A stretch of 64,000 nucleotides of DNA from Myxococcales bacterium (GTDB taxonomy: Bacteria > Myxococcota > UBA4151). Below are positions 32,780-40,783 of the stretch, piece by piece. The stretch spans positions 1 through 64,000 of the forward strand of contig PBND01000076.1 in assembly GCA_002722845.1 (NCBI GenBank), given 5' to 3'. The position numbers and the translations under genes are program-made. Position 1 is the stretch's first letter. Each line of letters starts with the position of its first letter. The notes under the pieces were generated by a model, which saw only the letters and a program-made list of their open reading frames with translations, had not been told where the DNA came from and searched no databases.

Positions 32780-34351
32780 ATGGAAGAGGGGACACGGGGA
32801 GATCTGCTCGACGGAACGATTCCGCGAATGCTGGATCGCGTCGCCCGTGAACACGCCCACCGGACGGCCATCGAAGAGGGTGAGATCCGAATCAGCTATT
32901 TCGAGTTGAGCTTTGGCGCTCGGCGCATCACCGCGGCCCTGATGGCCGCTGGTATCAAGCCAGGGGACCGGGTCGCGATTTGGGCACCGAACTGCTGGGA
33001 GTGGATTTCGGTGGCCTTGGGGATCCACGGTGCCGGGGCCGTATTGGTTCCGCTGAACACCCGCTACAAGGGCATCGAGGCGGCGACGATTCTCAATCAG
33101 AGTCGGGCCCGCCTCTTGTTCACCATCCAGGGCTTCCTCGATACGGATTATCTGGCCCTTCTTGCAGCCGTAGGCAGCGAGTGTCCTCACCTGGAGCGCA
33201 CGGTCTTATTGCGGGGTGATGGGGGGATAAGTCTCAATGCGTTTATAGATTTGGGTCAGGGCCAGGACCCGGAGCGGGTTTGGTCGCAGGTTCGCCCAGA
33301 AGACCCCAGTGACGTCTTGTTTACCTCGGGCACGACGGGGGCTCCCAAGGGGGCGGTCTGCCATCACGGTCAGACCCTACGGGCCTACAGTGACTGGGCC
33401 CACGTGGTCGGCTTGAAAACTGAGGATCGCTATCTTGTCGTGGCCCCCTTCTTCCATTGTTTTGGTTACAAGGCGGGCTGGTTGGCCGCATTGCTCAGTG
33501 GCGCCACCATCCTCCCCCAGGCTGTCTTTGACGCCGGCCAAGTGCTGGAGCGCATCGGTCCTGATCGGGTGACGATGTTGCCGGGGCCGCCGGCTCTCTA
33601 TCAAAGCTTACTGGCCCACCCGGGCTTGGGCGATCACGACATCAGTAGCTTGCGGTTGGCGGTCACGGGGGCCGCTGTCATTCCCGTCGAATTGATCCAG
33701 CGAATGCGGGAGACACTGGGCTTTGAGACGGTCATCACGGGTTACGGGCTTACGGAGGCCTGCGGCATCGCCACCATGTGCCGGCATGGAGACGATGACG
33801 AGACCATCGCGACGACCAGCGGGCGGGCCATCCCTGGCGTCGAGGTCTGTGTGGTCGACCGGGATGGGTCTGCCTGTCCAGCGGGCGAACCTGGAGAGAT
33901 TTTGGTGCGCGGCTACAACTTGATGAGTGGCTTTCTCCACGACGATGTTGCGACGGCCCAGGCCATCGACGCGGAGGGCTGGCTGCATACCGGTGACATC
34001 GGCATTCTCAACGAGGCCGGAAACCTCCGTATCACCGACCGACTCAAAGACATGTTCATTGTCGGTGGCTTCAACGCTTATCCGGCCGAGATCGAGTCGA
34101 TCATCCTGCGCCGGGAGGATGTGGCCCAGGTGGCGGTGATCGGTGTGCCCGATGAGCGTCTTGGCGAGGTGGGTATTGCTTTCGTGGTGCCGAGCGGAAC
34201 GGCTTTTGTGGACGAACTCGAACTTCGAGACTGGTGCCGAGCGCATATGGCGAATTTTAAGGTGCCCCGCCGAGTTGAGGTGGTGGAGGCTCTGCCCATG
34301 AATGCCACGGGTAAGGTCACGAAGTTTGTCTTACGGGAGTGGATCGCCTGA
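32780..34351 (+). CDS. fadD3: HIP-CoA ligase FadD3-like acyl-CoA synthetase
   Basis: Activates the steroid C/D-ring remnant 3a-H-4a-(3'-propanoate)-7a-methylhexahydro-1,5-indanedione (HIP) with CoA. The ATG at 32780 has GGAGG 9 bp upstream, giving 523 residues. AMP-binding motifs: 'DVLFTSGTTGAPKGAVCHHG', 'YGLTEACGIATMC', 'GWLHTGDIG' and 'NLRITDRLKDMFIVGGFN'; catalytic Lys near the C-terminus in NATGKVTKF. The phrases 'FFHCFGYKAGWLAALLSGAT' and 'VTMLPGPPALYQSLLAHP' are those of FadD3 rather than of generic ligases. It diverges from echA20 under a shared operator. Confidence 0.92.
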   Translation: MEEGTRGDLLDGTIPRMLDRVAREHAHRTAIEEGEIRISYFELSFGARRITAALMAAGIKPGDRVAIWAPNCWEWISVALGIHGAGAVLVPLNTRYKGIEAATILNQSRARLLFTIQGFLDTDYLALLAAVGSECPHLERTVLLRGDGGISLNAFIDLGQGQDPERVWSQVRPEDPSDVLFTSGTTGAPKGAVCHHGQTLRAYSDWAHVVGLKTEDRYLVVAPFFHCFGYKAGWLAALLSGATILPQAVFDAGQVLERIGPDRVTMLPGPPALYQSLLAHPGLGDHDISSLRLAVTGAAVIPVELIQRMRETLGFETVITGYGLTEACGIATMCRHGDDDETIATTSGRAIPGVEVCVVDRDGSACPAGEPGEILVRGYNLMSGFLHDDVATAQAIDAEGWLHTGDIGILNEAGNLRITDRLKDMFIVGGFNAYPAEIESIILRREDVAQVAVIGVPDERLGEVGIAFVVPSGTAFVDELELRDWCRAHMANFKVPRRVEVVEALPMNATGKVTKFVLREWIA

Positions 34352-34368
34352 CGTTTGGGCGAGGGAAG

Positions 34369-35085
34369 CTAGATAGAGTAACCCCCGTCGACGTGGAGTG
34401 TTTGGCCCGTGATATAGCTGGCCTGATCGCTCAGCAGGAAAGCCACGGCGGCAGCGACCTCATGGGCCTGACCGAAGCGGCTGAGGGGAATGTTCGCTTT
34501 AGCCGAGGCCAACCAGTTGTCGGCCAGTTGTTCCTCTTTCAATTCCAGGAACATGCCCGCCTCGATCACGCCGACCGCAACGCAGTTCGCCCGCAGTCCG
34601 TAGCGGCCTTCCTCTTTGGCCAAGGCCCGCAGGTAGGCGGTCACGCCGGCCTTGGGCACGGTGGAGAGGGCATCCTGACTCGCATGGCGCTCCAAGGCTG
34701 CAGAGGTGAGCGCAACCACGGCCCCTCGGCGCCGACGTAGGCCATCGCAGGCACCCCCGACGAGGGCGATGAGACCTAAGAGTTCGGTCTCGAGGCCTGC
34801 TCGGAAATCACCGGGCTCGAAGGTCGCGGCGTAATCCATGGTCAGTTCCGGACCCGCCGCCTGTACCAGTCCATCGAGGTCGCCCAGTTCCTGGACGCAA
34901 CGGGCCACATCGGCGTGTTGGCGAAGATCGAGAGCGATGGCCCGAGCCTGCAGTTCATGGGCCAGGGCATCGGGGGCTTGGCGGCCTGCCAGGATCAACT
35001 CGGTCTGGGGGTTTGCCAGCGCCTTGGCGATGGCTGTCCCCAAGCCTCCCCGGGCGCCAGTGATCAAAATTCGTCGTTGCTTCAT
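34369..35085 (-). CDS. Short-chain dehydrogenase/reductase
   Basis: A 238-residue SDR with cofactor motif GARGGLGTAIAKALA and a shortened nucleotide-binding region. The usual catalytic Tyr-Lys pair is not clear: the corresponding segment reads 'ALSTVPKAGVTAYLRALAKE', with Val-Pro instead of Tyr. The end 'SYITGQTLHVDGGYSI' is typical. It converges on fadD3 with a 17-bp gap and is divergent from another SDR across an 85-bp space. The missing Tyr makes a reductase with relaxed mechanism, or a degenerate enzyme, possible. Confidence 0.8.
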   Translation of the reverse strand: MKQRRILITGARGGLGTAIAKALANPQTELILAGRQAPDALAHELQARAIALDLRQHADVARCVQELGDLDGLVQAAGPELTMDYAATFEPGDFRAGLETELLGLIALVGGACDGLRRRRGAVVALTSAALERHASQDALSTVPKAGVTAYLRALAKEEGRYGLRANCVAVGVIEAGMFLELKEEQLADNWLASAKANIPLSRFGQAHEVAAAVAFLLSDQASYITGQTLHVDGGYSI

Positions 35086-35170
35086 AGGCTTAGATCCTGT
35101 TTTGGGCCGCCCCGTTTACAGGGCTCCCACTTTGTTCCAGCCTCTGTGGGCAAAAAAGGGAAGGCCCACC

Positions 35171-36076
35171 ATGACAGGAATTTGCGGTGGACGCGTCGTC
35201 ATTGTCACCGGTGCCGGTGGCGGCATCGGTAGAGAACACGCCTTGGAGTTCGCCCGCCAAGGGGCGCAGGTGGTTGTGAATGACCTCGGGACTGACGCCA
35301 GTGGTGGCGGGCGTGACGGAACGTCGGCCCAGGCGGTGGTGGATGAGATCAAGGCCTTGGGCGGCGAGGCGATCGCCGACTCGACCGACGTGACTGACTT
35401 CGCCGGCTGTCAGGCCCTGGTTCAGCGTGTTGTTGAGACCTTCGGTGGTCTCGACGTGGTGGTGAACAACGCAGGCTTTTTGCGGGATCGTATGTTCGTG
35501 TCTTGCACCGAGGAGGAGTGGGACAGTGTGGTTGGGGTGCACTTAAAAGGTCATTTTTGTCTCTCCCATCATGCGGCTGCTTATTGGCGCGCAGAGTCGA
35601 AGGCCGGTCGAACGCGGGATGCCCGCATCATCAACACCTCAAGCGGTGCGGGGCTGCTCGGTAGTGTGGCGCAAGCTGCCTACAGTGCAGCGAAAGGCGG
35701 CATTCTCTCCCTCGGTCTGGTGCAAGCCGCCGAACTGGGTCGCTACGGGGTGACGGTCAACACCATTTGCCCTGCGGCCCGCACCCGGATGACAAAGGAG
35801 GCCTTCCCGGAGATGATGGCCAAGCCTGAACACGGCTTCGACGCCATGGACCCAGCGAACATCGCCCCCTTGGCCGTCTGGTTGGGATCCAGCCAGAGTG
35901 CGCAGATTACGGGGCGTATCTTTGAGGTGGAGGGGGGCATGGTGGCCTTGGCTGGCGGTTACCATCGGGTTGCCCTACGGACCAAGAGTGCCCGTTGGGA
36001 GTCCGAGGAGATTAAGCACATCATTGAAGGGTTGCTCACCGAGGCGCCCACGCCTTTACCGGTGTACGGCACGTGA
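35171..36076 (+). CDS. Hsd4-type short-chain (3R)-hydroxyacyl-CoA dehydrogenase
   Basis: A 301-residue SDR starting MTGICGGRVVIVTGAGGGIGREH. The cofactor motif GAGGGIG, 'VVVNDLGTDASGGGRDGTSA' and the catalytic Y-S-A-A-K (QAAYSAAKGGILSL) are complete. The N-D-L-G after beta-2 plus the extra residues are those of the dehydrogenase domain of peroxisomal multifunctional enzyme type 2 (17-beta-HSD4). Actinobacterial relatives oxidise steroid side-chain or ring CoA esters. It overlaps the next SDR by GTGA. Confidence 0.85.
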   Translation: MTGICGGRVVIVTGAGGGIGREHALEFARQGAQVVVNDLGTDASGGGRDGTSAQAVVDEIKALGGEAIADSTDVTDFAGCQALVQRVVETFGGLDVVVNNAGFLRDRMFVSCTEEEWDSVVGVHLKGHFCLSHHAAAYWRAESKAGRTRDARIINTSSGAGLLGSVAQAAYSAAKGGILSLGLVQAAELGRYGVTVNTICPAARTRMTKEAFPEMMAKPEHGFDAMDPANIAPLAVWLGSSQSAQITGRIFEVEGGMVALAGGYHRVALRTKSARWESEEIKHIIEGLLTEAPTPLPVYGT

Positions 36077-36816
36077 ACAAGGTCGCCCTGGTCACTGGCG
36101 GCACCCGCGGGATTGGCCGAAGTATTACCGATGGCTTTCTTCAGGCTGGCTACCACGTTGTTGCGGTGGCCCGCCGTGAGCCTGTCGGCGATCTCGGAGG
36201 GGCTCAATTCTTTACCGCCGACCTGCGCGAACCAGAGGCTGTTGAGGGCATGATGGAGCAGGTTCTGGCCAGTCTAGGGCGTCTGGACGTGCTGGTGAAC
36301 AATGCCGGCGGGAGTCCCTTTGCCCTGGCTGCGGAGGCCAGTCCTAACTTTCACGACAAAGTGATCCGCTTGAACCTGTTGGCACCCCTGCATTGTGCCC
36401 AGGCAGCCAATCGAATCATGCAAGCTCAGGATGAAGGGGGCGTCATTATCAACATCGCTTCGGTCAGCGGGCTTCGACCCAGTCCCGGCACAGCCGCCTA
36501 CGGGGCTGCGAAAGCAGGACTCATCAGTTTGAGCCGAAGCCTTGCCGTGGAATGGGCGCCGAAAGTTCGGATGAACGCCATTGCGGCGGGTCTGGTTCGG
36601 ACAAAAGACAGTGAAGCCCACTATGGTGGGAGCGAGGGACTTGCTCGGGTGGCGGCAACGGTCCCCTTGGGTCGCATGGCTGAGCCCCATGATGTGGCCT
36701 CACTCTGTGTTTTTCTAGCCAGTGAAAAAGCCGCCTATCTCAGCGGGAGTTGTCTCGAACTCCACGGGGGCGGTGAGGCACCGGCCTTCCTGGCAGCTGC
36801 CCGAGGCGAGGATTAA
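36073..36816 (+). CDS. Short-chain dehydrogenase/reductase
   Basis: A 247-residue classical SDR: cofactor motif GGTRGIGRSIT, NNAGG, Ser in 'IINIASVSGLRPSPGTAAYG' and the catalytic YGAAKAG. GTG start overlaps the upstream Hsd4-type gene, so both are translated together. Its stop overlaps the convergent MaoC-like gene by 4 bp (TTAA). Substrate unknown; probably a hydroxyacyl-CoA or a hydroxysteroid. Confidence 0.83.
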   Translation: MNKVALVTGGTRGIGRSITDGFLQAGYHVVAVARREPVGDLGGAQFFTADLREPEAVEGMMEQVLASLGRLDVLVNNAGGSPFALAAEASPNFHDKVIRLNLLAPLHCAQAANRIMQAQDEGGVIINIASVSGLRPSPGTAAYGAAKAGLISLSRSLAVEWAPKVRMNAIAAGLVRTKDSEAHYGGSEGLARVAATVPLGRMAEPHDVASLCVFLASEKAAYLSGSCLELHGGGEAPAFLAAARGED

Positions 36817-37247
36817 GCAGGCTCGGTGAAGTCCGCGGTTAGGCTCGCGGTCAGCACCACCTGGTTCTCCTGGTTGAGCAAGGCCAACTCCACCGTGACC
36901 AAGCGCTGTTCTTCGTCGAGTTCGGCGATGACGCCGCTGCCCGTCAACGAATCACCGGGCCAGACCATCTGCTCGAACCGGCAGCGAAAACTGCGGACTC
37001 GATGGGGGCCGATGCGTGCTGCTGCCCAGGTGGCGAGCGCACCGGCCGGATACATGCCCACCACCAAGGGCGCCTCGTAGCCGGCCTCTTTGGCAAAGGG
37101 CTCATCGTGATGGATGGGCTGAAAGTCGCCGCTAGCTCCCTGATAGCGCACGATGTCGGTGCGGCTGATCGGCCCCAAATGCAGCCCAGGACTTAAGCTG
37201 CTGCCGGTCTCAAGATCGTCCCACCCGAGGGGGTTTTGCCTACTCAT
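36813..37247 (-). CDS. MaoC-like (R)-specific enoyl-CoA hydratase subunit
   Basis: A 144-residue single hotdog domain. The hydratase-2 motif is clear in 'GASGDFQPIHHDEPFAKEAGY' (Asp and His), followed by 'VVGMYPAGALATW'. The 8-bp overlap with the next upstream gene, which encodes the complementary hotdog half without this motif, suggests a heterodimer. Heterodimeric MaoC hydratases (ChsH1-ChsH2 type) hydrate steroid enoyl-CoAs. Last gene of the fadE30 operon. Confidence 0.82.
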   Translation of the reverse strand: MSRQNPLGWDDLETGSSLSPGLHLGPISRTDIVRYQGASGDFQPIHHDEPFAKEAGYEAPLVVGMYPAGALATWAAARIGPHRVRSFRCRFEQMVWPGDSLTGSGVIAELDEEQRLVTVELALLNQENQVVLTASLTADFTEPA

Positions 37248-37668
37248 GGGGGAACTCCAGAGCCCGCATGATCGCCTCGGCCCGAAGCTGCTCTTTGTCG
37301 TCTCGAAAGTCGGTCACGACATCGACAAAGGTGAGCGTTTTGCCAGCCCGGTTGGTCTTTTCATAGATTCGATCCACCCGGCTCGTCGCGGTGAGTCGAT
37401 CGCCCAATCGGGGCGGGGGGCCATGGAAACGGAACTCCTGTTCAGCGTGAACGCTTCGACTGGGATCGAAACCGATGGCCTCTTTCACGTCGGCCCCTTG
37501 CACCCGGGCCTCCCAAAAGAAGGCGCTCGTGAGGTAAGTGGGGGGGATCAACGAGCCGAAGGCCTCCACATCACCGCCGGTGGCTTCGAGGAATTCGAGG
37601 ACCTTGCCCCGCTCAACCGGGAATTCAAAGCGATTGCCGACGAGGCCCTCCGCCGCCTTGTTCACCAT
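37240..37668 (-). CDS. MaoC/FAS1-type dehydratase N-half hotdog protein
   Basis: A 142-residue hotdog protein that looks like the N-terminal dehydratase domain of MaoC-type proteins (PF13452-like): it opens 'GLVGNRFEFPVERGKVLEFL', includes 'LIPPTYLTSAFFWE' and 'VHAEQEFRFHGPPPRLGDRL'. It lacks the Asp/His hydratase motif, which is in the partner gene downstream. The two together would form one two-domain hydratase. It follows ipdF by 4 bp. Confidence 0.8.
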   Translation of the reverse strand: MVNKAAEGLVGNRFEFPVERGKVLEFLEATGGDVEAFGSLIPPTYLTSAFFWEARVQGADVKEAIGFDPSRSVHAEQEFRFHGPPPRLGDRLTATSRVDRIYEKTNRAGKTLTFVDVVTDFRDDKEQLRAEAIMRALEFPHE

Positions 37669-37672
37669 GGCG

Positions 37673-38452
37673 TCAGGCCCGCTGGGAGCTGACCGGGACG
37701 ATTTCGCCGGTCATGTAGGAGCTGAGGTCGCTGGCGAGAAAGACGATGACGTTCGCCACCTCCCAAACCTCCGCGGCCCGGCCAAAAGCCTCCCGTTTGC
37801 GGAGGGACTCCAAGAGTTCGGGCCCGGTCGCTTTCTCTAAAAAGGGGTGCATCGCCAGGCTCGGTGCGACGGCATTGATACGGATATCATGCTCCGCTGC
37901 CTCGAGCGCAGCACAACGGGTCAGAGCCATGACACCGGCTTTTGCGGCCGCGTAATGGGTCTGACCTTTTTGCGCCCGCCACCCGAGCACGCTGGCGTTG
38001 TTGATGATCGCACCACCCTCACCCTTCATCATCGACCGCATCCCGGCTCGTGTGCAGCGCATGGTGCCGGTGAGGCTCACATCCAAGATGCGCTGCCAGG
38101 TGGAGTCCTCCATGGTGATGAGGGGGTCCATCCCGCCGAGCCCTGCGTTGTTGACGAGGACGTCCAGGCCACCCATGCGGACTTCGGCTTCATGAAAGAG
38201 CCCGTCCACCGCCCCTTGGTCGGTCACGTCACAGGCCACGGCGTACACGGTGCCTAAACCCATCCCTCGCAGCTCGTCGGCAGCCTCGTTCAGGCGCCGC
38301 TCGTGGTGATCGGAGATGAGCAGATCAGCCCCCTCTTCGAGGCAACGCTTCGCCGTCGCAAACCCAATCCCAGTTCCGGCTGCCGCAGTGACAACCACTC
38401 GGCGGCCTTTCAGGAGGTCACGGGCTTCCGGATAAGGTGGGGGACGCTTCAA
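37673..38452 (-). CDS. ipdF: IpdF-like 5-hydroxy-HIP dehydrogenase (SDR)
   Basis: A 259-residue SDR. It starts at a TTG that overlaps the fadE30 stop (TTGA). Distinctive blocks are 'RRVVVTAAAGTGIGFATAKR', 'LLISDHHERRLNEAADEL' and 'ASVLGWRAQKGQTHYAAAKA'; the C-terminus is SSYMTGEIVPVSSQ. These agree with my memory of IpdF (Rv3559c) far better than with generic SDRs. The fadE30-ipdF pairing is also as in Mycobacterium. The unusual A-A-A-G-T-G-I-G cofactor motif is part of the match. Confidence 0.88.
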   Translation of the reverse strand: MKRPPPYPEARDLLKGRRVVVTAAAGTGIGFATAKRCLEEGADLLISDHHERRLNEAADELRGMGLGTVYAVACDVTDQGAVDGLFHEAEVRMGGLDVLVNNAGLGGMDPLITMEDSTWQRILDVSLTGTMRCTRAGMRSMMKGEGGAIINNASVLGWRAQKGQTHYAAAKAGVMALTRCAALEAAEHDIRINAVAPSLAMHPFLEKATGPELLESLRKREAFGRAAEVWEVANVIVFLASDLSSYMTGEIVPVSSQRA

Positions 38453-39624
38453 CGGGCACTCCTCGGCAGGCCCAGGGCCCGCTCTGCGATGAGGGTTTTT
38501 TGGATCTCGTTGCTGCCGGCATAGATCGTATCGGCCCGACTGAACAAGAAGACCCGTTGCAGCCGGGTGAGTTCGCCGTCCGTTTGGGCTCGCTGGGAGG
38601 CCGGGCCCAGGACGTCCATGGCCAACTCCCCCATTTTGCGGTGCCACCGGGCCCAATAGAGTTTGTTGATGGCGCCAACGGCGCTGGGTTGATCGGTTTG
38701 CAGATGATGGATCATGCGCCAAGCATTCAAACGCATCACCCGAAGCTCCATCCAAGACTGGGCCAGGCGGTCCTGAATCAGGGGATCGTCGAAACAACCG
38801 TTCTGCTTCGCTGCGTTCGTGATGTCTTGGAGTTCATTGAAGAAGTTGAGTTGCTGACCGAAGGTTGATGCTCCTCGCTCGAAGCCTAGGGTTGCCATGG
38901 CGACGGCCCAGCCATCTCCTGGCGCCCCCACGCAATGGCCAAGTTCTGTCACCGCGCCATCGAAGAACACTTCATTGAACTCGCTGGTCCCCGTGATTTG
39001 TTTGATGGGGCGAATCGTAACCCCTGGTTGGTCCATCGGCACCAAGAGATAACTGAGACCCTGGTGCCGTTGACTGCCCAATTCCGTCCGGCACAGGACA
39101 AAACACCAATCGGCCACATGGGCGAGGCTGGTCCAGGTCTTTTGGCCCGTCAGAACCCATTGACCATCACGAACTTCCGCCCGGGTTTGAACCCCCGCAA
39201 GATCACTGCCTGCATTGGGTTCACTGTATCCTTGGCACCAGTAATCGGTGCCTTGTTGAATGGCGGGAAGAAAGCGGCCCTTTTGTTCGTCGCTACCATG
39301 ATGAATCAGGGTCGGCCCCAGCAGGGTTTCGCCGATATGGCCCAGGCGCCCCGGGCCTTGGGCCGCGGCATAGGCTTCATGGAAGAGCACCTCTTGGACG
39401 AGGCTCAACGCTCGGCCCCCAGCCAACTGGGGCCAACTTAAGCACGTCCAGCGGTTCGCACCGAGATGTTGCTCCCAAAGTTTGCGTTCCTCGATCAGCG
39501 CATCCTCATCGCTGGGGCCGCCCCGGCCTCGCAGATGCTGCCAATCCCCGGCGAGCTGTTCTTCGAGCCACTCGCGCACCTCATCTTGAAAGGTTCGATC
39601 TTCAGTTTGGAGGCTCAGGTCCAT
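38449..39624 (-). CDS. fadE30: FadE30-like acyl-CoA dehydrogenase
   Basis: A 391-residue flavoenzyme. Blocks such as 'YWCQGYSEPNAGSDLAGVQT', 'VLTGQKTWTSLAHVADWCFV', 'GVTIRPIKQITGTSEFNEVF' and 'RADTIYAGSNEIQKTLIAER' match FadE30, which dehydrogenates 5-OH-HIP-CoA in the propionate side chain. It overlaps the upstream acyl-CoA dehydrogenase by 1 bp (TGATG) and ipdF by 4 bp. Confidence 0.88.
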   Translation of the reverse strand: MDLSLQTEDRTFQDEVREWLEEQLAGDWQHLRGRGGPSDEDALIEERKLWEQHLGANRWTCLSWPQLAGGRALSLVQEVLFHEAYAAAQGPGRLGHIGETLLGPTLIHHGSDEQKGRFLPAIQQGTDYWCQGYSEPNAGSDLAGVQTRAEVRDGQWVLTGQKTWTSLAHVADWCFVLCRTELGSQRHQGLSYLLVPMDQPGVTIRPIKQITGTSEFNEVFFDGAVTELGHCVGAPGDGWAVAMATLGFERGASTFGQQLNFFNELQDITNAAKQNGCFDDPLIQDRLAQSWMELRVMRLNAWRMIHHLQTDQPSAVGAINKLYWARWHRKMGELAMDVLGPASQRAQTDGELTRLQRVFLFSRADTIYAGSNEIQKTLIAERALGLPRSAR

Positions 39625-40718
39625 CAGGGGGCCTCCGCAAGAGGGCGGTCGAGGCCGCCCAGGGCGATAAAACGCCGGCGTTGAAAGCTGGGGTCGCCCC
39701 AGAGGGTTCGACTGCCCTGGGCCCGCTTGAAAAAAAGGTGAACAGGATGCTCCCAGGTGATGGCGATACCGCCAAGCACTTGAATGCAGGTCCCGGCACA
39801 GAAGAAGAAGGCCTCCGATGCGGTGGCTTGGGCCATGGCGATCTGCATGGCCGTCTCTTCACGCTCATGTTCAGCGGCATGGGCCGCGGCATAGACTGCG
39901 GAACGGGCACTCTCCACCTGCAGCAGCATCTCAGCACAGTGATGTTGGATGGCCTGGAAGCTGCCGATAGGGCGACCAAATTGATGGCGGTCCTTGGCGT
40001 AACTGACGGCCAGATCCAAGCAGGCTTGGGCGCCGCCAAGACTCTCAGCGGCGCTGTAGAGTTGGGCCCGATTCAGAATCCTCTCCACCGCATCACCGCC
40101 GCCGAGGCGTTGGCATGGAGTTCCCTCGAAGGTGATGGTTGCGAGGGGGCGACCAGGATCCATGGCCGCTTCGCCGCAGACCGTCAGGCCAACCGCGCTC
40201 GCCTCGACAGCAAAGAGCCCTAGATGGCCTCCAGCCTCCCGCGCAACCACGAGAAACAGGTCCGCTGCCCCGCCGTGGAGGACAAAGTTTTTACGCCCGA
40301 AGATCTGTCCCCCTCGCACCGTCGACTCAAGGTCCGTTAAGGCCAGGCTGCCCCGGCCTTCGAGGACGGCCAGTGTCACCTGAAGGTCCCCTTTCACGAT
40401 GGCCTCGACCCAGCGCTGATCCGGGCTGAAGCTGAGGGCGTCGAGACCGATCGCAACCGTGCTCAAGTAGGGGCTCGACCAGTGTCTGTTCCCCATGACC
40501 TCAAGGAGGGCAGCCACCGTCACAGGCCCGCCAGCAAGGCCACCGACCGCTTCCGGGGCGTTAAGGCCTAAGAGACCCAGCTCCGCGGCCTGGGCCCAGG
40601 CCTTGGTCTCGTCGGTCTTCTCGGGACTGAGGAGGGTATGCGTGGGATTGAGGCCATCGAGAAAGGCGCCTACGACCTGCCGCAATTCGAGTTGAAGCTC
40701 ATTGAACTCAAAGCGCAC
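39624..40718 (-). CDS. Acyl-CoA dehydrogenase family protein (partner type)
   Basis: A 364-residue member. 'YAKDRHQFGRPIGSFQAIQH' is the family signature in the C-terminal helical domain, and 'CIQVLGGIAITWEHPVHLFF' follows. The N-terminal domain is divergent, as in the non-catalytic or short partner subunits of steroid-degrading heterotetramers. The gene lies 65 bp downstream of the DUF3604 gene on the same strand; no operator-like repeat is visible in that gap. Confidence 0.82.
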   Translation of the reverse strand: MRFEFNELQLELRQVVGAFLDGLNPTHTLLSPEKTDETKAWAQAAELGLLGLNAPEAVGGLAGGPVTVAALLEVMGNRHWSSPYLSTVAIGLDALSFSPDQRWVEAIVKGDLQVTLAVLEGRGSLALTDLESTVRGGQIFGRKNFVLHGGAADLFLVVAREAGGHLGLFAVEASAVGLTVCGEAAMDPGRPLATITFEGTPCQRLGGGDAVERILNRAQLYSAAESLGGAQACLDLAVSYAKDRHQFGRPIGSFQAIQHHCAEMLLQVESARSAVYAAAHAAEHEREETAMQIAMAQATASEAFFFCAGTCIQVLGGIAITWEHPVHLFFKRAQGSRTLWGDPSFQRRRFIALGGLDRPLAEAP

Positions 40719-40783
40719 GCAAGTTCCTCCTGGGGCCTTCTAGGGGATGGAGGACGAATCTGGCAATGCGAGGCGCCGACGCC

